A stretch of DNA of 64,000 nucleotides from Hippasteria phrygiana (taxonomy: Eukaryota; Echinodermata; Asteroidea; Valvatida; Goniasteridae). The stretch lies in NCBI GenBank assembly GCA_037893225.1, contig JAZGUH010000412.1:992001-1056000 (forward strand), in the 5' to 3' direction. Shown here piece after piece: positions 10,401-21,200 of the stretch. Numbering within the stretch: position 1 is the first letter of the stretch; each line of letters begins with the position of its first letter. Under the pieces are notes generated by a model, which searched no databases, was not told the origin of the DNA, and saw nothing but the letters and a program-made list of their open reading frames with translations. A program made the position numbers and the translations under genes.

Positions 10401-11160
10401 ATACAAACAGCTTGTGATCAGCGTGACGACATGGTTCAACCATTCCTTCCTCTATGGTTCAACATGTTGCTTGTATCTTGTACGTGTGATCGATCATGTC
10501 CAAAGACTTGTCCATCCATCCAGCAATCACCAGTGTATTTTTTACATGTCATGTACACGAGTGTGTACATGAGCAGTGAATTATGTCCACAGGCGTACAT
10601 GTAAATGCCATGCAAATATCCACGATTTTGACCCAGTTTTATACAATTTCTGCCATCAAGCCCATACTGCACTGCTAGCTGCACTGACATTCAACTGACT
10701 GTAGTGCAGATTTCAAATTTCCCACACTGACCGTTTATCTCTGGTATGCAAGCAGCAAGGTCACCTTGTCATGTGACTTGAGTCTAAGTAACATGATACT
10801 CTTGATGATGTAACAGTACATGTAGGCTTTGGTCTGTACACACATCAACTTCCTGTTTGGCTTAGTAAACTGTTGGGCTAGCTGTGTGGTGTACTTACAT
10901 GTATCATGGAGGAAGGAATTTCCTCCATGCATGTATGTGCTGTTGCATATATTCAGTGTTGCATGGTGTACACCCAGAGAGGTACATATTATGTACCAAA
11001 CCTGCACCGAATTATGATGTGGTGTACAGACACCACAGTTCGGTAAGGGAAAACAAATGAATACTTTGAAAATGCTTATAATCGCTTCTTTAAAAATCAT
11101 AGTCCTCAGCCTTGATCTTGTTAGTAAATTTGATTGAAAAAAAAAGATTTGTTAAAGTAT
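10401..11160. other. no gene seen
   Basis: Unique-looking DNA rich in ACATGTA words. Opposing ORFs (10436-10690, 10735-11100, 10829-11017) have no domain. Confidence 0.4.
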
Positions 11161-11169
11161 TATATAGTT

Positions 11170-11690
11170 ATACTCATCTTTAATTTCTACCGAAAAATAA
11201 AATCATATGGAGTGTTCTATATAATTCTATGTTTCTATAGAAATTAGGGGCATATTGTGGGTTACTTTAAATATGTACATACTTTCTACAAACAAATTAA
11301 TGTGTCTATAATTTCTATAGAAACATAGAATTCTATAGAAGACTGACAGGAATTTGTTTAATCAGTGCTCTATAGAAATCTATAGATTTTTTAAAAAATC
11401 TCTATAGACAGTCTTCTTATTGAAGTATTCTATACAATTCTATGTTTCTATAGAAATTAGAAACATATTGTGGTTTACTATATAAATGTACATACTTTCA
11501 ACAAACAAATTGATATGTCTAATTTCTATAGAAACCATTCTATAGAACTGGAAGATTTGTTCTATAGAAATTTATGTATTTTTTTTAAATCTCTATAGAC
11601 AGCCTTAAATATTCTATAGAAAACCATTGCCTCTATAGAACCGTATAGAGCTCTATAACACACTCTATAGAATTCTATAGAACTTTTTTG
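11170..11690. repeat. TTTCTATAGAAA-rich block
   Basis: Dozens of overlapping TCTATAGA/TTCTATAGAA palindromes, arranged in two diverged ~240-bp halves (for example ACATACTTTCTACAAACAAA at 11277 and ACATACTTTCAACAAACAAA at 11491). Highly self-complementary; no coding signal. Confidence 0.8.
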
Positions 11691-11699
11691 TAAGGGCAT

Positions 11700-11920
11700 G
11701 TGAGGTACAATTTGTTTTAAAGGGTTAGTGATGTACGCAGCCGAAAAGAAGGCATAATACAATAGTTTAGTGAAAACGGGGTATCTTTAACGGGCTAATT
11801 AGGCACTAATTAGTATTCGGCGGAAGCCTATACCAAAATTAAGTGTGCCCAGTAACATGATCTCTCAGACTATGAAATAAAAGTTGGAGTTTTTGATAAC
11901 ATGTGAGGTATACTTTGTTT
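11700..11920. repeat. third dispersed unit of the 195-bp repeat
   Basis: GGTACAATTTGTTTTAAAGG through AGTGTGCCCAGTAACATG, homologous to 8913-9320. Confidence 0.85.
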
Positions 11921-12193
11921 TAAATGTTGCATTCACTTTTCACCATTTCTAAAAGCTTTGGAAAATTACAGGAAATGTGATGATTACCATTCGGCAGCTG
12001 ATTTAACAGTAATTACTTCATCAACATTACAAAAATGGTTTTTAAAACTGGCTTATGTTGTGCGTTTTAATATGATATGAAAAAAAGTATTGTTATTTGT
12101 CGTTTTTTATGAAAAATTCGTTAAATAAGCGAAGTGAACTTTCTGGAAAATAGATCACCTTTTACCGCATGCGTTATAGATTTTTCGACTCTT

Positions 12194-12258
12194 GCTGAAT
12201 ACGCGGATTAATCCGCGGCCGAATACGCGGCCAGAATCCGCGGCTACCTTGAGCCTGG
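12194..12258. repeat. right arm of the 4.2-kb-spaced inverted repeat
   Basis: Inverse of 8021-8083, ending CCTTGAGCCTGG. No matching target-site duplication was found outside the two arms. Confidence 0.85.
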
Positions 12259-12640
12259 TGCCGGATGTGGTGCATGACATGACACCGGGATGTATCCCTG
12301 GACGTCTGGCTAGTAAGGCAAGTAATTCAGATCATTACCTCGCCGCTGAACTTGTTAATGTTGAATCTTGAATTGAAAATGTGATTGAAACGTATTTTTC
12401 ACTTAGTACAGACATGACAGATGATCTATACTCAATCAAAACTCAAAATCTGCAGTTGCTTCAAAATTACTTTAGGGGCCATTCAAAATTTTCAATGTTT
12501 TAAAATTCCGATTTTTTTTATTCGAAACTTGTTTGACCCACCCACCCACCCACCCACCCCGATTATCGATCTTAAAATATTGATTTGCCATTCAATTAAA
12601 GTACAAATAATAAAATGCCAAGTTTCATGACGGCGTGTAG

Positions 12641-12672
12641 CCCTACTACTACTACTACTACTACTACTACTA
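12641..12672. repeat. (ACT)n microsatellite
   Basis: About ten ACT units directly left of a foldback element. Confidence 0.95.
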
Positions 12673-12689
12673 GTGGGGCTAGACAGCGT

Positions 12690-12852
12690 GATGCAGCTGT
12701 CGAGCGGCAGCGCAATCTGGAGTTTTGCGCAAGTTTATTGTACTCCCTCCTGAGCTATTTTCCCTTTGAATGAAATTCATTCATAGGGATATGAACTCAG
12801 GAGGGAGTACAATAAACTTGCGCAAAACTCCAGATTGCGCTCGACACAGCTG
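12690..12852. mobile_element. foldback MITE or long hairpin
   Basis: Arms of about 50-55 bp (GCAATCTGGAGTTTTGCGCA, then GTTTATTGTACTCCCTCCTG) are perfectly inverted around a ~40-bp loop containing a second small palindrome (ATGAATTTCATTCAT-like). Transcription from either strand would give a long, near-perfect hairpin. Confidence 0.85.
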
Positions 12853-13370
12853 TGGATCTCCCCCACTTTGACACGTGCCCTGATGACTTCTTGTGTTTCA
12901 TAATCAGCTTCTGATGACCTAGCGCTGGCGATACTGATTTTTTTCGTAGTTGATATTTTTCCCCCTATATCGCCGATAAAATCATCTACAAATTACAGCA
13001 TGATAAAAATATTATGAAATGTTAGCGATCTTAAAATCCTAATGTACAAACACATAGGTTAAACAACTTTCAAAAACTTAACACCGCCAAAACTCTCTGT
13101 CACAATATTGCCAATCAGATCGTCCACCCATATGGAGGAATGGTCCACTATACCCACGTGGCGGCCAGTGTTGCAGACAACTTTTTTACTAAGTTATTTT
13201 TCTTTCAGTTCAAGCATTCAAGTCACAAGTAATTTTTGTCAACAACATCCGAATTTCTTGAAGTTGAAGCCACACAATACCTCTTTTGAAGTTGACATTC
13301 GTGTAAAAATCACGCATGTACACTTATCGTTTTCCCAGGGTTTCGCAATGCGCAAGCAACGTGTATGCTT
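12853..13370. other. no gene seen
   Basis: The ORF at 13108-13407 has no domain and no splice context. Confidence 0.4.
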
Positions 13371-13376
13371 AGCACG

Positions 13377-13431
13377 GTTCCCGTCTAGTCTCTGCTGCAG
13401 TGTTTAATTGATAGCAGTAGAGACGGGAACC
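13377..13431. repeat. short hairpin
   Basis: GGTTCCCGTCTAGTCTCTGC and inverse GCAGTAGAGACGGGAACC, with a ~15-nt loop. Confidence 0.75.
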
Positions 13432-13810
13432 AGTCTACAGTGCGTACTTGATTAAGTGTATTTTGATGCATGACTTAGGGGGAATTTAAATAGGTATATA
13501 GAATTTTACTCTCTCGATCTCAGACACCGTTTTAAATACTACATTTCAAATACTCTATGTACTCAGTACTGTGATTTATAAACGTTATTTCATCATTTTG
13601 AATGTTTGAAGGACATTACATAAAACATTTGCCAAGCGTTTCTGGCGAAAAAGAAGGAATTCTTGCTACTCTTTAATTGTACATTTATAGCAAAGACGAT
13701 GGCAGTCGTTGTAAGATGATGTTTTTTCCTTCATGCTTTTATATCTGATCAATAACGTGCAGCCCAGTACAGCAGTGCTGTGCCAAAAGCCGAAAAGCTA
13801 CCGAACAGTC

Positions 13811-15288
13811 TACACTGTAAACAAAGTTGGGCAAATTAAAGTTTGACCAATTTCTTGCCCAAAATTGGTGCAAATATCAACTTCCCAACTTCTGGTCAGA
13901 AACTTCCTAACTGTCTTTAGCAAGCCGTTGTGACCAGAAGTTGGGCAAAAACGTTTTACCAAATGGTTGGTCCACGAGCTTTCACCAATACACTCAGTTG
14001 GTCATGCATGTTGTGCATTTTATTTTATTTCATTTTGAACAATAGATGGTCTCTTGATTTCCATATTTTATTGGTCAAAGCTTTTTCCCCAAAATTGGGG
14101 CCCTCTTTTATCATTGATTGGTCTTTTTTTTCTTAACAAATTTATGATGTCTCTTTATTTGTTTTTATATTTATGTTCAATCAACTCGAAGTCTGGAGAA
14201 CGTTTCCCGATGCCGTGATGGTTTCTCAAGTTGGCTTTAAGTGTAAATATGCTGATCCCGGGTCTGGTTAGCGTTACTTTCAAATACATTACACCCACCT
14301 TCACCAACATTAACATCATTATCACGGTGCACAAGTAATGGATAAAAGCCTCACATAAATCAGTTATAGCTGCCTGTAGAACGACCGCCCAGGCGGCCAG
14401 CCACCTACTCCATGGTACTACGAAGTAGTTGTCATGTTGTCCAAAATACAGATTACCATCGAAGACATGGTGGCCTATGTGAATCACTGATCACCTTATT
14501 AAATTATCTTGTCAAACATTTGTAAGCCAGCTCACAAGATGAGATATTTCGGGCAGTTTCAACTTGAAGTTGAACCGAGACGAGAGAGCGTACAGACAGC
14601 TCTACTCACCGGCCATTACTCGATGTGATGTGTGCACGGTAACCCGGCGGACTGATCGCACGTGCATAAGGCGCGCGATAAATGTAACAAGTTATACCAC
14701 GGTACACGCTACTCTCCCAAAACCCAGAAATTTGTCAAATCCAGACCAATATTTGGAAGCTTTTTTAGAGGACTGCCAAATTTCCTTCTGAAATATACCA
14801 CGTATTGAAGTACTCAAGTTAAATCACTGTATAGTTTATATAGGTTTAATGAACAAATGTGGGGTATATTCTCTGCTTCAAACGCTAAGCAGCGAGCCTG
14901 AACTTTCTTCACCAAGTAGATTTTGACAGGTTAATTCCATTGTTAGCTTAGTTTTTCCTAATTCGTCACATTTTAGATCCTCCATCATGACCAAACGTTT
15001 GACACAAACAGACCAGTGGAAAGGTAACTGTTGTTCCCTAATAGGTTGTTCATTTTGTTGGGTAAACTGTTGCCCAAACTGACAAACAAAAATTGACCAA
15101 CTCGGTTGGAGTAATTGAGTTATGAAACATTTTGTCAAATTTTACACATTTTACACAATTTAGAAGCACCTGGTGTTGGGTAATATTTTTGGAAAATGAC
15201 CAACATTTGTACTAAAAATTACCAACCTCTGGATAAATCATATTTGCCCAATTTTTCCTTGCCCTACGTTTTTACAGTGTATGAAGTA
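13811..15288. mobile_element. candidate DNA element bounded by ACACTGTAAA ends
   Basis: Left end ACACTGTAAACAAAGTTGGG, right end TTTTTACAGTGT. Both subterminal regions are full of short inverted TTGGGCAA/TTGACCAA/TTGCCCAA words (13826-14000 and 15000-15265). CACTGTAAA ends are common among cut-and-paste elements. A minus ORF (14155-14487) lies within. Confidence 0.55.
14155..14487 (-). CDS. unidentified open frame inside a candidate DNA element
   Basis: 110 codons with a hydrophobic central part (WLAAWAVVLQAAITDLCEAF and MMLMLVKVG). There is no transposase motif or other recognised domain. Codons look more balanced than in neighbouring noise, but nothing else supports expression. It may be a captured exon. 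Confidence 0.15.
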   Translation of the reverse strand: MIHIGHHVFDGNLYFGQHDNYFVVPWSRWLAAWAVVLQAAITDLCEAFIHYLCTVIMMLMLVKVGVMYLKVTLTRPGISIFTLKANLRNHHGIGKRSPDFELIEHKYKNK

Positions 15289-15483
15289 TAGAATAACCAT
15301 TCTGTTGAACAACGGACTACGCATAGGCCGTACGGGTATAGGGTTAAACAAACAAAAACGAATCGAAAGGGGGGAGTGGAATTGGCAAATCTAAAGAGCA
15401 TTTCTTTTAATTTCCTTTGTTTTTTATAAAATTTCAAAACATTGAAAATTTTGAATGACCCCTTAGGCCTACAGCATGGAGGG

Positions 15484-15540
15484 GGTCACCGTCAACACAC
15501 CGTCAACACACATCAGCACCGTCAACACACCGTCAACACA
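15484..15540. repeat. CACCGTCAACACA minisatellite
   Basis: Four diverged units of CACCGTCAACACAC. The inverse unit GTGTTGACGGT is tandem at 16090-16145. Confidence 0.8.
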
Positions 15541-15735
15541 TAAAATATGCGTTTTCCTATACTTATGAGGACCATGAATGGAACCCTTCTTTTGTTCCCT
15601 TTGTTTGTACTTCCCATATGCTCCCATAAGGTTTGTACACGAAATTCTCCCGAGGACTCGGCCCAAGTCCTCGGTGTCATTGTTATCCCTAATCCCCCAT
15701 TGTCCCAAGTCCTCTCTCGTATAGCCTAACCCACT
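15540..15735. repeat. dispersed repeat, inverse copy of 3591-3800
   Basis: See the partner copy. Here it lies immediately beside two GTCAACAC minisatellite blocks. Confidence 0.85.
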
Positions 15736-16145
15736 CACCGTCAACACCTCCAAAACACATTCTAAATTAACAAAAGAGGCATACTATAATGCATAGGCTA
15801 AATTAGAATTTCTGTCGGTTAAAAGTCACATTTCATTTATTAAAATGGAATTTTTTTCACGCGAAAAATGATCTCTAAGCAGCACGGCTGTTGGCCGCCA
15901 TCTTCTCTTACTTCGCACGCGCTGCCCGCTGAGTGAGGCACGGCTGCCGATTTCAGAGCTGCATGGAGAGGTCCGTTTTCTTGAAGAAAGAAATTGCATT
16001 TTCAGAAGTTTAACTTCCCATTTTTAAGCCATGTTGACCCATACTTTACGGTTTTGTACCGCATTTGTCAGTTAAGAATGTGTTTTGGAGGTGTTGACGG
16101 TGTGTTGACGGTGTGTTGACGGTGTTGTGCATTGACGGTGTTTAG
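15735..16145. mobile_element. foldback element with GTCAACACCTCCAAAACACA arms
   Basis: 15736-15763 (ACCGTCAACACCTCCAAAAC and on) is perfectly inverted at 16076-16104. The right arm is extended by tandem GTGTTGACGGT units. The centre (15765-16070) is unique-looking and contains one GGCCGCCATCTT word. Confidence 0.65.
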
Positions 16146-16269
16146 TATGACCGCATGGAGGTGATTTCCTACCTCCATGGTTACAGTTTGGCCTCTGTCA
16201 TGTCTGTGTTTTTGTTTCTGATTTTTGCATTTTGTTTTTTTGTTTTTCGTTGCGTTTTTTTTTTGGGGG

Positions 16270-17050
16270 GGGGGGTGTGACATTTTAACTAGCTAACTTG
16301 ATGTAAGCCCAAAGTTACTTTCCTTTTTGAATTTTGTACATGAAGTTGAACTTGTCTTGCTCCAGTCACGGGAGTACAGGACCTTCAATTCATTCTGTGC
16401 TAGTATCCAATCTCCTTGATATCGCTTTAGTACTGGAGAGTGCCGAAGTGATGACGTCAATGCAATGTTTGGAACCAGAATACTTTTGTTATTTTGTGTC
16501 AATGTGTTTGCATGACTGGCTGTTAACAAAGGAACAGTCAAAATCTCCATTTGTTTGGAGCCAGTTGTCGTGCCAACTGACGTCACACTTTGGTACTCTA
16601 TACCAGTGTAGGGCCCTGTTCCCTAAGGTAACAAAAATCTACTTTTAGGTTATTGGAATTGCCAAACTATTTAGCGACATTTCAAACCAACAGGTACATG
16701 TATGCCTGGGGGCAGGGTTTTAGATTTTGAGGAAAATTTTGGGGTAAAGTGACGATGAAGACAACAAAACGCAATGTGAAAATAACGATGGGGATCACTG
16801 CAATGCACAGTAAACACAAAATTGCATTTTCTACTGCAATGAGCTGTTCTGTGTTCAAAATTCAAAAAAATGATGTCAGAATTAAGAGAAGTCTGCTTTA
16901 GGTTGAAAAAGTCATTTTGGAATGAGAAAAAATACCCTTGACTCTAATTTGAGGGGCCCTACACTACACAATCACTGTCAGTTGGATGTAATATAATGCC
17001 AAGTTTATGTCCAAATTAAAAGGCAAGTTAGGGTTCATGTTACGGTACTT
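16270..17050. other. no gene seen
   Basis: Opposing ORFs at 16293-16648 shadow each other and have no domain. A short poly-G run lies at 16264-16275. Confidence 0.4.
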
Positions 17051-17054
17051 AAAG

Positions 17055-17690
17055 GTAGTATACAACATTTGCTTTTGCTGTAATTTTCAGAAAAAAATGA
17101 ATTTGGGGGTTAGTATTTTATAGCAAATACTGTTGTTAACCCCTTGAGTACGGTATTTTACGGGAGACGTCGGGGTGCCAAGGCGGTTATGGCAGCCAAG
17201 CGAACCGCTACAATGTGTTTGTGCAGTCAAGCGTAACCTATACACAATAATCCAACAATGGATTGAAACTGCACAAACAGCGGCCAATGGTGTCATCCGG
17301 CCTGGTGGCACTGTTTAATCCAACAATGGATTGAAACTGCACAAACGGTGGCCAATTGCGTCATCCGGCCTGGTGGCACTGGTTTTTTTTGCGCATGCAT
17401 ATTTGGGTCATCCGTACGCAAGGGGTTAACAGTGACCTGCTTAAAGTTTTGTGTGCAATAGATGCTGGGAAAACAGAGAAAAAAATGCTCAGACTTGTAG
17501 TCTGGTTCCCTTACTATACTTCAGACAAAACGGAGCAATTTATAGACGTCAGGGAATTATCAGGCCCAGGAAGTAGACTTTTTTCCAACAATTGCTGGAA
17601 ATTGATACAAAATTTCCACTTTTCTTGAAAAGGACAGCACACCAGGACAGTGCCATGATTTCACAGGATGCTTGAGACAATTATTTACTT
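17055..17690. repeat. dispersed repeat 'R', copy 1, split by a TTAA MITE
   Basis: Contains CTGTAATTTTCAGAAA, ATAGCAAATACTGT, then (after the MITE) CAGTGACCTGCTTAAAGTTT, TTCAGACAAAACGGAGCAAT and TAGACGTCAGGGAATTATCA. The inverse copy at 43556-43890 and a direct copy at 53178-53345 lack the MITE. Confidence 0.85.
17136..17429. mobile_element. TTAA-flanked MITE inserted in repeat R
   Basis: TTAA at 17136-17139 and 17426-17429; ends CCCCTTGAGTACGG and inverse CCGTACGCAAGGGG. The body holds a direct ~70-bp duplication (CCAACAATGGATTGAAACTG twice). The empty site is visible in the other two copies of R, which confirms the insertion. Confidence 0.9.
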
Positions 17691-18131
17691 AAAGTCAAGT
17701 AAAGGTATTTCATAATAATTTGGTAGTTTGGCTTTTTTGATGATTGCAAATGGTGTATATTACCATTAGTAGTTTTGTTGTATTACAGACACAGGTTATA
17801 GGCCTAGGAGAAAAAAATTATTCCCTAAGGTGCAACAAAACCTTATTGGGAAATTTTGTTATAGAGTCCCTGAGCAAATTAAGCTTGTAAGGTAGGCCTA
17901 CATGTATTTACGAAGTTTGGCAGGGGAAATTTATAGCTGAAATGTAAAAATGTGTGGCAGTAAATACAAATTCAAATTTCGAAACTCAGTCAAACTCAAA
18001 ATATGTCTACATGTAGATATGTTGGTTCGAGTTGGCTTCAGACATTTTGAGTTTCAGACCATTGTTATCCTGCTAATCATTTTCCAGAGTCTGCTGTCTT
18101 CCTTTGGTAAAGAAAGTTGATAAAACCTGCA
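17691..18131. other. region upstream of ENGASE; no element identified
   Basis: Presumed promoter/5' UTR of the downstream gene. No TATA box or convincing core promoter was recognised. A CTGTAAT-type start could not be defined. Confidence 0.3.
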
Positions 18132-18213
18132 ATGATGGCATCCGATGAGCTACAGGGGATTATTACTGAGTTTCAGACCAAGGTGAAAGTTGACGAAAAG
18201 CCCTTGCAATTAG
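18132..18213 (+). CDS. ENGASE: ENGASE exon 1
   Basis: Starts ATGATGGCA, encodes MMASDELQGIITEFQTKV and on; donor G|GTAAGA, phase 1. The N-terminus is poorly conserved in the family, so this start is the least certain part. Confidence 0.75.
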
Positions 18214-21200
18214 GTAAGAGTGCGAGAAGAAATTCCAAATTTTTTGTGCCCATTTTCTTTGTTTAATGTTACATGTAGGGCCTTTTTGTTTCACACGAAT
18301 CCGGATCGCGGTCAGTGATCCAGCCGCTGGTTCGCTTCATCCATTAGGCGGAATCTGGTGTGTGAACCAATGTACAGATCACTGATTGTGATCCGGATTC
18401 GTGTGACACAAACAGGCCCGAGTACTTCCATACAGGCAATTGCACAATGGCCAAAAAGCCGCTCAAGGTGTGAGATACAGAAATCACAGAGACAGAAGGA
18501 ACATATCTATTCACATTTTGTGAAACCTGCCAGTTTCTTTGTTCACTTTGAAAATGTATTCAAATTTACCTAGTCAGTAAAAAGTCGTATCATCATTGAG
18601 TGATCCCCACAATGTCGCTTCCCAGGTTGTATCGTAAAATTGGGTGTGATCCCTGGCTATGCGGCATTCTGGGTTTATGACTTCTGACTAGCGCCCACCC
18701 GAACAAAGATGCTGACAATTTGGGAGACCGCCAACATAGGGCAAAATAGCACAGTTGGTAGATCACCGGTATGGTAACCCGGAGGTCGCAGGTTCGAATC
18801 CTGCTCCTGCCAGTTTCTTTGTTCATTTTGAAAATGTATTCAAATTTACCTAGTCAGTTTCCCTTGTGGATTGTTTGACACATTTTGTTTGGATTGTTTG
18901 ATGAATTGTGAAAGATTGCAGGTGGAAGGAGAGCAGGTTACAGGTAAGGATTTCCAAAGAGAGGCAGTACAAGGGAAAACAATTGAGTACTAGCCTTTGG
19001 AACAACAACAGCGAAAGGATGGTATGAGACAGCCAGGCGAGTAGAGTGTCTCAAAGTTTGGACGGGGGAACTAATGATGAAAGGCCACTGGAACACAGTA
19101 TCGATAAGAGACTCAATGAAGCAACAGAGCATCGGACATGAAGAGGTTCCAGGGAAGATGCCAGGTTCTGACCAATCTGACTTGAAACACGCCGCAGAAT
19201 CTTATCAAAGAGGGACAAATAGTAGGTCGGGGCACCAGCCCAGATGTGGCTGTAGTATTCCATGAGTTATTCCACGACGTATTCCATGATGTATGGTTGC
19301 CTTATTATGTTTAAAAAAAACATGAAATAATAAACATGTTTAGCGACACCGCCCATTTCCTTTTTAGAGCTTGCATGATTCTTTTAAAGAATTCCTCCAA
19401 GAATCCATTTGAAATGGCCCCCATGTCGATCTACATTGTATTGCGTGTTTTTGAGCAGTTTGGAAGAAATGATCTACATGTACGTGTGCTCTTACAGCAG
19501 AGATAGGTCTACACAAGATACTGTGTGTTCAAACATTATGTTGGGCATGATCAATGATAGCACAACGTATTGTTTGTGCTCGCATTGGTTGATCAAGCAA
19601 GCATCAGTAGATCTTGCATACATTGGTTGATTAGTAGGGCAGAGTTTGCGCCATCTACCAATCATGAGAGGGGAACTTGTGCAATTCGGTCAATTCACAA
19701 CTCTGTGCACCTCCAGTGGCAAGCCAGGGAGAGGCCAAATTACACAGTGCATCATGGGGAAAAGTCGACATCGCTAAACCGGAAGTGGGTATCGGCAGTG
19801 CATCGACCGTACTTCTTCCACCCCTTCTCCGCTAAACCTATCGACTCCTCTCTCTTCTTTCCCGCACAAGGTATTCCCCGATTAGTAAAAATTGCTTTAA
19901 CTCATCCACTCGCATTTGCATGAAATCCATACTGTCCACCCTCTAATACAACACGATAGACGCGATGTCGACCCCGAAAGTGGGAAATTGGCCTTTCCCG
20001 GCTTGTCGCTAGCGGCGCACTGAGTTGTAAATCAACCGAATTGACAGATCTTATTCATTCCTGCACTAATTACCAATTATGTAAGTTCTGCCCTGTGTGA
20101 TCAGTAGATCGCGAACCCGGTCCTTCCAAGCAGTTGATCATGCTCATTCTTGCTCGATCTACTAACTGCACAAGTTCTGTCCTGCGCAATGGGTAGACCC
20201 GCAAATTCTTCCAGGCAAAACTACCATGGAGGGTTGGTAGATGGCGTAGACTCAAATCTGTGTGATCATCCGATGTTTGTGCGATCTCTCAGTCGTGCAG
20301 ATCTATCAATCATGCCCAACATGTATTTTGCAGTCACTTGTACACAAAGATGGCCCCTCGCTTTTTTTTTTAAATGGCAGACACATTTTTAAAACATTTG
20401 CCTGAAATCCGAAACAAATTTTGAAACATTTTATCTTTTGCAGAGGGGAAGTACGAACCAATCACATCCGAGCCAATATGTCAACCCCTGAAGACTCTGG
20501 ACGAAGTACTACACTGGAAACCAGAGGGGGATGAGTTCAACATCCCCATTGCAGACTTGGCAGCGAGGGTGGAGCTGAGCAAGCCACACCCCCGGACGTT
20601 GGTGTGCCATGACATGATGGGAGGCTATGTGGCTGACAGGTCAGTTACCACTTTGAAGAACAACTTTCAGGAGTTGTTATTTTCTAATGCAATTTTATGT
20701 TTTATTCTTAGTAATTACTGTAAATATTAATGATTGGTATTATGATTAGTTTTAAAGGGAAAGTCCACCCTGAGTTTATAATAACATAATGTTAAAGAAC
20801 GTTAATTGCAATTGTGACTTACTTTTTATTTCATTTTGATTGGTTTCGGTAATCGTATAAACCGGAGGTTTTTTCATAACGCGCCTGCCGTCATGCGGGC
20901 CGCCCTTTTGCTCTAGAATATCGGTACATCCGGGATACTGTGACGTAGTGGCTGTACTACCAAGCCGGCCGGCCGGCCGGTACCCGGCCCACCCCGCAGC
21001 CTGAGCTGTGCGAGTGCAGTGAACCATTGTCCATACATGCAACACACACGAGAACGCGGCAGTGTTGTTCCTTGACGCACGTCTGTTTTCCATATTCCTG
21101 GCGAATTTTTGCCTGACTGCTAAAGCAAAACTCGGTCGTGCTGTAGTACAGCAACATCATGACGATTTGGGAAGCTTTTGGCTGCTCAAATAAACCGAAT

